Below the pieces are notes generated by a model. That model was not told where the DNA came from. It saw nothing but the letters and a program-made list of their open reading frames with translations, and made no database searches. Position numbers and translations under genes: made by a program. From Owenweeksia hongkongensis DSM 17368 (lineage in GTDB: Bacteria; Bacteroidota; Bacteroidia; Flavobacteriales; Schleiferiaceae), in the NCBI RefSeq assembly GCF_000236705.1, contig NC_016599.1:1736001-1800000 (forward strand): a stretch of DNA of 64,000 bases, read 5' to 3'. Positions within the stretch are counted from its first letter, which is position 1, and every line of letters starts with the position of its first letter. Positions 53,386-61,394 of the stretch are shown piece by piece.

Positions 53386-54699
53386 ATGAGAAAACTGTTT
53401 GCGCTGGTCTTCGGTCTTGGATCAGCTATTGGCGCACATGGCCAAACCAATATTGAATTTCAGGAGTATGACCTGGAAAATGGCCTTCACGTAATTTTGC
53501 ACGAGGATCACACTACCCCTATTGTGGCCGTATCTGTACTTTATCATGTAGGTTCTAAAAACGAAAAGCCGGGCCGCTCAGGCTTCGCTCACTTTTTTGA
53601 GCACCTTATGTTTGAAGGATCGCCAAACATTGAGCGTGGTGATTTCATGAAAATTGTTCAAAACAATGGTGGTGCATTAAATGCCAACACTTCTTTTGAT
53701 CGTACTTTTTATTACGAAATCCTTCCTGCCAACCAACTTGAGCTTGGTCTTTGGCTAGAAAGTGAGCGTATGCTTCAAGCTACAGTAGATATTACCGGAG
53801 TAGAAACTCAGCGTGAGGTAGTAAAAGAAGAAAAGAGATTGCGTATTGACAACCAACCTTACATGTCATTTCAAGCTGAAATGTTTGGAAAAGCATTTGA
53901 AGGAAGCCCTTACGCCATTACGCCTATAGGTACAATGGAAGATTTGAATGCTGCGCAAATCGCAGACTTCAAAGATTTTTACGAAACCTTTTATGTTCCA
54001 AACAATGCAACACTAAGCATCGCTGGAGACATTGACCCAAAAGAAGCGAAGGAAATGATTGAAAAGTACTTTGGCCCAATCGCTAAAGGAACTAATGAAA
54101 TTCCACGTCCTAAGCCTGAACTAAAACTTCTTAATAATGCTATAGTTGATACTGTGTATGACAACATCCAGTTGCCTGCACTTTTCTTAGGATACAAAAT
54201 CCCTCAGCAAGGCACTAAAGATGCTTATGCTATGGATATGCTTACCACTCTACTTTCAGGTGGTCAAAGCTCAAGACTTTATAAAAAACTTGTTGATCAG
54301 GATCAGCTAGGTCTTGCCGTTCAAGCTTTCCCATACGGACTTGAAAACGGTGGTATTTTTATCACCTTAGGAATTGCCAATATGGGCGTTGATCTTAAAG
54401 ATCTTAAAGCAGGTATTGATGGTGAATTTTCAAAAGTTCGCAATGATCTAATCTCTGAAAATGAGTACCAAAAAGTACTTAATCAATTGGAGAATGATTT
54501 TGTATCACAAAACTCTACCATGGCCGGTATTGCTGAAAGCTTAGCAAACTACCATGTGTACTTTAGCGATGCAAACCTCATCAACACTGAGATAGAAAAA
54601 TATAGAGAAGTAACTCGCGAAGATCTTCAGGCTGCTGCACAAAAGTACCTTACCGATCAAAATCGAGTGATACTTTACTACCTACCAAAACAGCAATAA
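53386..54699 (+). CDS. M16-family zinc metallopeptidase, catalytic subunit
   Basis: 437 residues. Signal peptide 1-19 (FALVFGLGSAIGAHGQ). The inverted zinc motif HxxEH is intact at 69-73 (HFFEH), with the third ligand probably Glu149 in VVKEEKRL. The second M16 domain (about 210-400) has SGGQSSRLYKKLV. The protein should act in the periplasm on peptides. It is 28 bp upstream of a second M16 gene lacking the zinc motif, as in heterodimeric M16B proteases where one subunit cuts and the other shapes the chamber. Confidence 0.94.
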   Translation: MRKLFALVFGLGSAIGAHGQTNIEFQEYDLENGLHVILHEDHTTPIVAVSVLYHVGSKNEKPGRSGFAHFFEHLMFEGSPNIERGDFMKIVQNNGGALNANTSFDRTFYYEILPANQLELGLWLESERMLQATVDITGVETQREVVKEEKRLRIDNQPYMSFQAEMFGKAFEGSPYAITPIGTMEDLNAAQIADFKDFYETFYVPNNATLSIAGDIDPKEAKEMIEKYFGPIAKGTNEIPRPKPELKLLNNAIVDTVYDNIQLPALFLGYKIPQQGTKDAYAMDMLTTLLSGGQSSRLYKKLVDQDQLGLAVQAFPYGLENGGIFITLGIANMGVDLKDLKAGIDGEFSKVRNDLISENEYQKVLNQLENDFVSQNSTMAGIAESLANYHVYFSDANLINTEIEKYREVTREDLQAAAQKYLTDQNRVILYYLPKQQ

Positions 54700-54727
54700 T
54701 CATTAATACATAAGAATACGTATAGTA

Positions 54728-56797
54728 ATGAAAAAGATACTTTCAATAGCATTTGCACTGATGTTGGCTCTTGGAGCTAACGCTCAGCTTGATCGAAGCA
54801 AACGCCCGGAACCAGGTCCAGCTCCAAAATTGGACTTTGGAAAATACAAGCTCTATGAGCTTAAAAATGGTCTTAAAATTATTGTAGTTGAAGACCATAA
54901 GCTACCTCGCCTTAGCATGAACCTTATAGTAGATCGTGATCCGATTCAAGAAGGTGACAAAGCAGGATATGTATCATTGGCCGGTGAGATGCTACGCCAA
55001 GGAACTACCAATCTTACTAAAAGTCAACTGGATGAAGAAATCGACTTTATCGGTGCTAATCTAAACACGGGTTCAGCCTCTATCTACACTAGTGGACTTA
55101 GCAAGTATGCCGAAAAGCTATTTAGCCTTACGGCTGATGTAGCTCTTAACCCTTCATTTCCTGAAGAAGAATTTGAAAAGTTAAAAAAGCAAACTATTTC
55201 TGGTTTAGAGTCTGCAAAGGATGATCCTTCTGCAGTTTCTACAAATGCTTTTAACGCTGTACTTTATGGTAAAGATCACCCTTATGGGGAAATGACCACC
55301 GTGTCTACTGTAGAGAAAGTGAGCCTTGAAGATTGTAAAACTTACTACAACAACTACTGGGTGCCAAATAACACCTACATAGCCGTAGTTGGTGACATCA
55401 AAGCAAAAGACGCTAAAAAACTTATCCAAAAATATTTTGGAGAGTGGGAAATGGGCAACGTTGCTGAAAATGTATTCGAAAAGCCAGCTGAGCCAGCCGC
55501 TACCGAAGTGAGTTTTGTAAACAAATCTTCTTCTGTACAGTCAGTTGTGGCTCTTGGAAACGTTATTGAGCTTAAGCCTGGTGCAGAGGATGTAATCAAA
55601 CTTCAATTGGCCAACCAAATTTTGGGTGGAGGAAGTCTTGGTCGTCTTTTCCAAAACATCCGTGAAGATAAAGGATACACCTACGGAGCTTACTCTAGCT
55701 ACGATGATGATGAGCTTATCGGAGAATTTGGCGCACAAGCCAGCGTACGTAATGAAGTAACCGACAGCGCTATTGTTGAGTTTTTAGCTGAATTCAAAAA
55801 ACTACAAACTGAACCAGTAAGTGAAGAAGAACTTGAAGGTGCTAAAAACTACATCATTGGTAGCTTTGGTCGTTCTTTGGAAAGCCCTCAGACTGTAGCA
55901 AGATTTGCACTTAATGTACAGCGTTACAACCTTGATGAGGATTACTACAAAGATTACCTTACCAAATTACAAGCCCTTACAGCACAGGATGTAATGGATG
56001 CTGCAAACAAGTACATCAAAACTAACGCTATGCACATAGTAGTGGTAGGAAAAGGTACTGAGGTAGCTGAAAACCTTGAGCAATTTGGTACGGTTACTTT
56101 TTATGATGAAGAAGGTAATGAAACCGGCCCTCCTTCTACTCCTATCCCTGCCGGACTTACCGCTGATAGTGTAGTAAATATGTACATCAAAGCTTTGGGT
56201 GGAAAAGAAAACTTAAATAAGGTGAAAGATGTGGCTATCTATTATGATGCCGCGGTTTCTGGCGCACCAATGAAGATTTCTGCTGTAAGCATGAAGAAGC
56301 GTCCAAACAAATTTAAGATGGAGCTTAGCGCTGAAGGAATGGGTACCTTGAACAAAACCATTTTTGATGGTAAAAAAGCCAGTATGTCTGGAATGCAAGG
56401 GGCTCAAGACATAGAAGGTGAAGAATTGGAAGAAATTAAAAAGCAAGGTGAGTTTTATCCCGAGCTAAACTACCTTTCTGACCAGTACACACTGAAGCTT
56501 ACCCACATGGATAAGGTAGGTGAAGAGGAAGTTTATGTAATGGAAGTAACCGACAAAGAAGAAAACACTTCTGTGGAGTACTATTCGGCAAAAACCGGAC
56601 TTAAACTAAAAGAAGAGAGCACTGAAGAAGGCCCACAAGGCCCTATGACTGTTTCTCAAACTTATGGTGATTACAAGGCAGTAAAAGGTGTAATGTTTCC
56701 TCACACAATGGTGATGGACCAAGGCCAGCAAATCAAACTGACCGTAACTGATCTTAAAGTAAACTCAGGATTAAAAGATTCAGAATTTACTAAATAG
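54728..56797 (+). CDS. M16-family non-catalytic subunit with C-terminal LolA-like domain
   Basis: 689 residues. Signal peptide 1-19 (LSIAFALMLALGANAQ). Residues 35-460 are two M16 domains. The HxxEH position reads SLAGE (83-87), so zinc cannot be bound there. The substrate-binding segment LGGGSLGRLFQNIREDKGY (R...Y pair) is intact, as expected for the partner subunit. Residues 480-689 are a beta-rich domain (MYIKALGGKENLNKVKDVAI, YYSAKTGLKLKEE, YGDYKAVKGVMFPHTM) similar to outer-membrane lipoprotein-sorting/LolA-like folds. It likely pairs with the upstream catalytic subunit. Confidence 0.9.
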   Translation: MKKILSIAFALMLALGANAQLDRSKRPEPGPAPKLDFGKYKLYELKNGLKIIVVEDHKLPRLSMNLIVDRDPIQEGDKAGYVSLAGEMLRQGTTNLTKSQLDEEIDFIGANLNTGSASIYTSGLSKYAEKLFSLTADVALNPSFPEEEFEKLKKQTISGLESAKDDPSAVSTNAFNAVLYGKDHPYGEMTTVSTVEKVSLEDCKTYYNNYWVPNNTYIAVVGDIKAKDAKKLIQKYFGEWEMGNVAENVFEKPAEPAATEVSFVNKSSSVQSVVALGNVIELKPGAEDVIKLQLANQILGGGSLGRLFQNIREDKGYTYGAYSSYDDDELIGEFGAQASVRNEVTDSAIVEFLAEFKKLQTEPVSEEELEGAKNYIIGSFGRSLESPQTVARFALNVQRYNLDEDYYKDYLTKLQALTAQDVMDAANKYIKTNAMHIVVVGKGTEVAENLEQFGTVTFYDEEGNETGPPSTPIPAGLTADSVVNMYIKALGGKENLNKVKDVAIYYDAAVSGAPMKISAVSMKKRPNKFKMELSAEGMGTLNKTIFDGKKASMSGMQGAQDIEGEELEEIKKQGEFYPELNYLSDQYTLKLTHMDKVGEEEVYVMEVTDKEENTSVEYYSAKTGLKLKEESTEEGPQGPMTVSQTYGDYKAVKGVMFPHTMVMDQGQQIKLTVTDLKVNSGLKDSEFTK

Positions 56798-56820
56798 ACT
56801 TAGCTTTATTATAATCGAAG

Positions 56821-56856
56821 AGCGGCATTACCGAAAGGGAGTGCCGCTTTTTTTTT
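56821..56856 (+). terminator. Terminator of the M16 operon
   Basis: AGCGGCA (56821-56827) pairs with TGCCGCT (56842-56848), followed by an uninterrupted T run to 56856. Confidence 0.92.
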
Positions 56857-56885
56857 AGCTCCGGCAGCGGTCTTGATCTAAATTT

Positions 56886-57023
56886 TGAAAATTAAAACTC
56901 TAAACAAATTCAAAAAATCTAAAGCCTAAAAAATCAAAACATTTAGCAGACTTGTCTTTTGGAGCTTTGAATTTCCTTGTTTGAGAGCTTGTTTAGATTT
57001 TAGAGCTTCGTGCTTAGAATTTA
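56886..57023. repeat. Heptamer-period hairpin downstream of the EamA gene
   Basis: On the minus strand it starts with the TAA stop at 57023; the units TAAATTC, TAAGCAC, GAAGCTC and TAAAATC follow every 7 bp. The far end (56886-56940, plus strand) has the related words AACTCTAAACAAATTC and TCTAAAGCC, giving an imperfect inverted repeat over about 135 bp. Confidence 0.75.
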
Positions 57024-57920
57024 ATTTTTCTTCTCCCTGTATTTCCTCCTTGCATTCACCACATAAACTCCTAGCAAAATAGCTCCCATTCCAAAAACGT
57101 GGTCAATTCCAATATTTTCACCATCTACCAAGCCCCAAATAAGTGCCACCAAGGGAATCAAATAAGTAACGGATGAAGCAAAAAGCGAGTCGGTATTTTT
57201 AATCAAATAATTGAAAATAATAACCGCTAAACTTGAACCTACTATTCCTAAAATAGCCACATAAGAAAGACTAATCCACGCCTGATCATCCGTTTGCATA
57301 ATATGGAGAAAGTCTGTGGTGAAAACATAAATAGTGGCAGGGATACCCACAAATAGCAAACTCAACAATGTGATGGTTAAAGAGTCTAAATGCTTAAGCC
57401 ATGAGCTGAGAGTATTGATGGAAATAGCATAACACAAGGTTGCTAAAATCGGTAGCGCCCCATACTGTAGTTTTGTTGGGTCAATTTCAATACCTGGTAT
57501 CAGCAGCCAAACAGCCCCGGCCAATCCTATTAAAATTCCAACGACAGAAGGAATACCAACTTTGGCTTTATAGAAAAGCACGCCTATTATTAAAGTAAAA
57601 AGCGGAACCAAGGAATTGAGAATCCCTACCAAACCACTGTCCAATTTGGTAACAGCCAATGGAAATAAAAGGTATGGAATTGCATTTCCTAAAAGTCCAA
57701 CCACGAGTAATGGAAGAATATCTTTTTTACGAAGAAATCGCAATCGCCTAAAGGCAATAACGAAGGTGAACCAAAAAGCAAGCGACACCCGAATCATCCC
57801 AATTTGGCTATAGGAAAAGGATTGCAAGCCGTATTTCATTAAAATAAAGGAGCTCCCCCAAATAAGTGCAAGCAGCGCGAACAACGCCCACGCCTGCCAG
57901 TTTTTAGTGCTTTCGTTCAT
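57021..57920 (-). CDS. EamA/DMT-family transporter
   Basis: 299 residues with ten hydrophobic helices in two EamA repeats (about 12-145 and 155-290). The first has FALLALIWGSSFILMKYGL and the second ILGIVGSSLAVIIFNYLIK. The C-terminus is basic (ARRKYREKK). Members export or take up amino acids and other metabolites across the inner membrane; the substrate cannot be predicted. It is downstream of the acyltransferase gene across a 250-bp heptamer hairpin. Confidence 0.92.
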   Translation of the reverse strand: MNESTKNWQAWALFALLALIWGSSFILMKYGLQSFSYSQIGMIRVSLAFWFTFVIAFRRLRFLRKKDILPLLVVGLLGNAIPYLLFPLAVTKLDSGLVGILNSLVPLFTLIIGVLFYKAKVGIPSVVGILIGLAGAVWLLIPGIEIDPTKLQYGALPILATLCYAISINTLSSWLKHLDSLTITLLSLLFVGIPATIYVFTTDFLHIMQTDDQAWISLSYVAILGIVGSSLAVIIFNYLIKNTDSLFASSVTYLIPLVALIWGLVDGENIGIDHVFGMGAILLGVYVVNARRKYREKKN

Positions 57921-57924
57921 GGGG

Positions 57925-58171
57925 ACGAAGGTAGGTTACAGTTGGCAATTTGCGGTTAGCAGTTTTTCAATTCGCAATTTGTAAACTCTAAATGCTAAAA
58001 ACTAAACTCTAAACAAAGCAGAAAGTATTAAAAGTAAAATTTTAAACCATAATGTATCAGACATCTATCAAGGCTTTTACCTTTTGATATTTCCTCTTTC
58101 AAGTTTTGTTTAAGATTTAGAGTTTCGGGCTTAGGGTTTGCTTTTTGCAATCTGCTAATTGTAAACTCCTA
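57925..58171. repeat. Long heptamer-period hairpin filling the gap upstream of the EamA gene
   Basis: About 247 bp between the stop of the acyltransferase gene (TAG, 58171) and the ATG of the EamA gene. Read on the minus strand it splits into 7-bp units from the stop codon on, such as TAGCAGA, AAGCAAA, CTCTAAA, then AGAGTTT twice and AGCATTT near the other end. The two ends are imperfect inverted copies, so the whole gap can fold as one stem with a degenerate centre (about 58025-58085). Confidence 0.8.
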
Positions 58172-59902
58172 TCCCTCCAAAGTTCCTTCCGGCAAATCCT
58201 CTATTTTGATGTACATAAATCCATCCAGAGAATCATTAAAAAGAGGGTCTACATTAAAGCAAACCATACGTGAATTTTGCTTGAGGTATTTTTTGATGAG
58301 AATTGGAAAGCGTTTGTTCCCTGGCTCTATTTCTTCAATAATGCGGTCAAATTTATTGAGGTCATCATGACTGCTTTCAAATACGAGCTGGCGATATTTT
58401 TCATCCAGCTTAGGCTTAAATGGTTTTCGTGGACGAATGTGGTGGGCCAGTTCTTCATCGCCATAATGTTGAAATAAATATTCCACCATCAAAGATTTAC
58501 TAAAACGTGAAAAGCTATTACTAATACTCGCACAGCCAGTGATGTACTTCAGCTCAGGGTGACGTAAAATAACCTGCACTATTCCTTTCCATAGGAGGAA
58601 AAGTGGCAATGGTTTTTGTTGCTGATTTTTCACCACAAAGGCACGGCCCATTTCCAAACTTTGCGAAAACATATCATAAGCGTACTCATCAACCTTGAAG
58701 AGGGTAGTTACATAAAAGCCTTTGATACCAAATCGCTTAAAAATTTCACTTCCGATACCCAAACGATACGCTCCGGCAATTTGTTTTTCTTCATTATCCC
58801 AAAGGATAAGATGCTCATAGTGATAGTCGTACTCATCCAAATCCAAAGGAAGATTGCTACCCTCACCTACATCCCTAAAAGTGATTTCGCGCAGGCGACC
58901 AATCTCTTTCAAAATAGATGGAATATTCTTGGATGCACTTATAAAAACGTCATAATTTTTTTGAGTAAACAAGTAGGTAGAAGTATTTCTCAAGCCCTCT
59001 ATTTCCCTCTGTATTAATGAAGGATCAACCTCATCAATTATCGGCTGTGCTTCATCCGGCCTTCTTATAGGAAACAACTTTTTAGAAGGTGACAAAGCCT
59101 GACTTAAAAGATAAGTACGCTGTCGTAAGAATTCTGTGTAATGTTCAATATCAGGGTAACCAGCCTGCTCTTTTACAGAAATTTGACGACCTATGCGAAT
59201 ACCAATAGCCTTATTTTTTTGTTTCCTCAGCTCCGAAGGTAATTTGGCCGTACGAAGTGTTGGGTGCAACAAGGACAAAAGGTAGAAAAATGCACTATTT
59301 CTAGCTTTAAAATAAATAGGTACAACAGGAACTTTAACCCTCTGAATCATCTTCATTATGGATTCTTCCCAAGGTTTGTCTCTTATTTTTCTTTCATCTA
59401 GTTTATAGGTGCTTACTTCACCGGCAGGGAAAATCCCCAAGCCTTTGCCTTCCTTTAAGTGATCCAGTGACGCCTTTACACCGCTGTAGCTGGATTTTAA
59501 ATCTTTGTTCTCAAAAGGGTTTACTCCAATAAAATAATCCTGAAGCGGCTCTACTTTTTGCAATAAAAAGTTGGCCATTACCTTATAATCCGGGCGCACT
59601 TGTTCGATGAGTTTTATCAAAATAATACCATCAATACCACCAAGCGGATGATTGCTTACTGTAATGAATGGACCTTCTTTTGGAATGCGCTTTAACTCTT
59701 CCTCATAGTAATCAAACTCCACTTTAAACTCATCCAAAAGAGCATCGATAAATTCTACACCTTTTAGTTCCTCAAATTTCTCATACACCTCGTTTACATC
59801 AGAAATGCGCAGTATATCCATGATTGGCTTTGCCAGCATACTCATGCCTATTTTATCCAACTGAACTACGCGCGCTATGTCTTTCTTGTCTACGAGACCC
59901 AT
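58169..59902 (-). CDS. Bifunctional lysophospholipid-type acyltransferase / OlsB-like N-acyltransferase (OlsF-like)
   Basis: 577 residues. Residues 60-285 are a PlsC-type acyltransferase with the motif NHPLGGIDG (H and D of the active site) and FPAGEVST. Residues 310-520 are a GNAT-like domain of the OlsB/hemolysin type (AGAYRLGIG, ELGRAFV-like LEMGRAFVVK, GCASIS). This architecture matches OlsF, which makes ornithine lipids by N- then O-acylation. A glycine- or serine-containing aminolipid is an equally good product in Bacteroidota. It acts at the inner membrane. It is 31 bp downstream of aspartokinase. Confidence 0.82.
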   Translation of the reverse strand: MGLVDKKDIARVVQLDKIGMSMLAKPIMDILRISDVNEVYEKFEELKGVEFIDALLDEFKVEFDYYEEELKRIPKEGPFITVSNHPLGGIDGIILIKLIEQVRPDYKVMANFLLQKVEPLQDYFIGVNPFENKDLKSSYSGVKASLDHLKEGKGLGIFPAGEVSTYKLDERKIRDKPWEESIMKMIQRVKVPVVPIYFKARNSAFFYLLSLLHPTLRTAKLPSELRKQKNKAIGIRIGRQISVKEQAGYPDIEHYTEFLRQRTYLLSQALSPSKKLFPIRRPDEAQPIIDEVDPSLIQREIEGLRNTSTYLFTQKNYDVFISASKNIPSILKEIGRLREITFRDVGEGSNLPLDLDEYDYHYEHLILWDNEEKQIAGAYRLGIGSEIFKRFGIKGFYVTTLFKVDEYAYDMFSQSLEMGRAFVVKNQQQKPLPLFLLWKGIVQVILRHPELKYITGCASISNSFSRFSKSLMVEYLFQHYGDEELAHHIRPRKPFKPKLDEKYRQLVFESSHDDLNKFDRIIEEIEPGNKRFPILIKKYLKQNSRMVCFNVDPLFNDSLDGFMYIKIEDLPEGTLEG

Positions 59903-59933
59903 CCCAAAAATTTGAATAAACTTAAATAAAATG

Positions 59934-61190
59934 CTAGATAGTAACCACCTGATAAGTATTTCTGCTTATTTGCTCCAGAAGTATTTCACCTGACTTTTTA
60001 ACTCTGGAAACCGCATTATCATCATAGTGGCGCACACTATATAAATTTACGCCTTCATTGTAAGTTATATCAAAATCCTTCCCTAATTCTTCGATCAATT
60101 TAGGAACGGTAATAGGGTCATTATTAATACAAAAGGACGAGCTAATTGCTGTGTTCTGAGTCATATTTACGCGAACACCAAACTGATGTAGCGTTTTATA
60201 AATCATACTAAGGTGGTCTTCTACAATAAAAGCCAAGTCACGGGTAGAAATGGTTATTAAAGTTTGATTATCCTTTTTGATAAAACAAGGAAGGAATGGA
60301 CTCAAATCAGAACCTTCACGAATAAGTGTGCCCACCTCAGAAGGGTTCACAAAAGACTTTACGCGAAGTGGAATCAACTTCTTCTGTAGTGGCTGAATGG
60401 TTTTTGGGTGAATTACCGAAGCTCCATAGTAGGCAAGCTCAATTGCCTCACGGTAGCTTATTTCATTCAGTAATTCTACATTATCAAACACCTTTGGATC
60501 CCCATTCAAAACTCCCGGTACATCTTTCCAAATAACCACTTCTTCTGCGCCAAGCACATAACCCAAAACCGATGCCGTGTAATCCGAGCCTTCTCTACCT
60601 AAAGTTGTAGGGTTTAAATCGTCATCAGAACCGATGAAACCTTGAATAACATAACGGTTGCCTGGCTTTATAGTATCCTTTACCATCCTTTCGGTAAATG
60701 ACCAATCTACTCTTGCAAAACGGAAATTTTGATCAGTGCGAATAAGCCTGCGTGCATCGAGCCACTTGTTTTGATAGCCCGAACTATTAAGGTAGCTGCT
60801 TACAATTTTGGTAGAAATCAATTCACCAAAAGAAACAATCTGATCATACACCTGATTGAAGTTACCTTCTGGTGTACCTTGAGTAATGATTTGAAGTTGA
60901 GTGATAAGAATCTCGATATCATTATGAACACGATGTTCATCTGATGGAAACAGCTCATCGATAATGGAAAAATGATCCTGTTTAATTTTAGTGATAATAT
61001 CGGAGCAGCCCTCCTTTCCATTGTAAAACTTCTGCACCAACTCCTCCAAAGCATTGGTAGTTTTACCCATAGCAGAAACTACTATTAAAATCTCTTCTCC
61101 TGGAAAATGGCCAAGTACATTGGCTACATTTTTCACACTCTCAGCATCTTTTACTGAGGCTCCTCCAAACTTAAAAACTTTCATTCTCAT
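59934..61190 (-). CDS. lysC: Aspartate kinase (monofunctional)
   Basis: 418 residues. The kinase domain starts with VFKFGGASVKDA and contains GFIGSDDDLNPTTLGREGSDYTA and WKDVPGVLNGDP. The C-terminal 120 residues hold ACT-like regulatory segments (ITISTRDLAFIVEDHLSMIY, NMTQNTAISSSFCINND). It phosphorylates aspartate, the first step to lysine, threonine and methionine. Start may be MRMKVF or, two codons later, MKVFKFGG. It leads the OlsF-like gene. A palindrome-like sequence similar to the MarR operator lies upstream (61263-61279). Confidence 0.94.
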   Translation of the reverse strand: MRMKVFKFGGASVKDAESVKNVANVLGHFPGEEILIVVSAMGKTTNALEELVQKFYNGKEGCSDIITKIKQDHFSIIDELFPSDEHRVHNDIEILITQLQIITQGTPEGNFNQVYDQIVSFGELISTKIVSSYLNSSGYQNKWLDARRLIRTDQNFRFARVDWSFTERMVKDTIKPGNRYVIQGFIGSDDDLNPTTLGREGSDYTASVLGYVLGAEEVVIWKDVPGVLNGDPKVFDNVELLNEISYREAIELAYYGASVIHPKTIQPLQKKLIPLRVKSFVNPSEVGTLIREGSDLSPFLPCFIKKDNQTLITISTRDLAFIVEDHLSMIYKTLHQFGVRVNMTQNTAISSSFCINNDPITVPKLIEELGKDFDITYNEGVNLYSVRHYDDNAVSRVKKSGEILLEQISRNTYQVVTI

Positions 61191-61262
61191 TAAAATATAA
61201 GCTCGCGAAGGTAATTAGGAAAGGTTTAAACACCACCTTAGGACGCCAAAGAAATCAGTAAT

Positions 61263-61285
61263 ACTATTCATGCATAATAAATTTG
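61263..61285. promoter_or_regulatory. Candidate third copy of the MarR-type operator
   Basis: ACTATTCATGCATAATA (61263-61279) differs from the fadE site (ACTATGCATGCATAATA) at one position. It lies between lysC and the histidine kinase. On the plus strand TAAATTTG (61278-61285) fits a -7 box for the kinase. On the minus strand TTTCTTTG (61254-61247), one base off the consensus, is 16-17 bp from the palindrome centre, as at fadE. Could be chance. Confidence 0.35.
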
Positions 61286-61394
61286 AACTATTCGTATCTT
61301 CTATACCTTAACTTATAAGACATTTATAAACCCAAAAAATAACCAAAGCTACTTACCCCAGCATTTGTTATTCTTTCTCCTCAAGTATATAACA

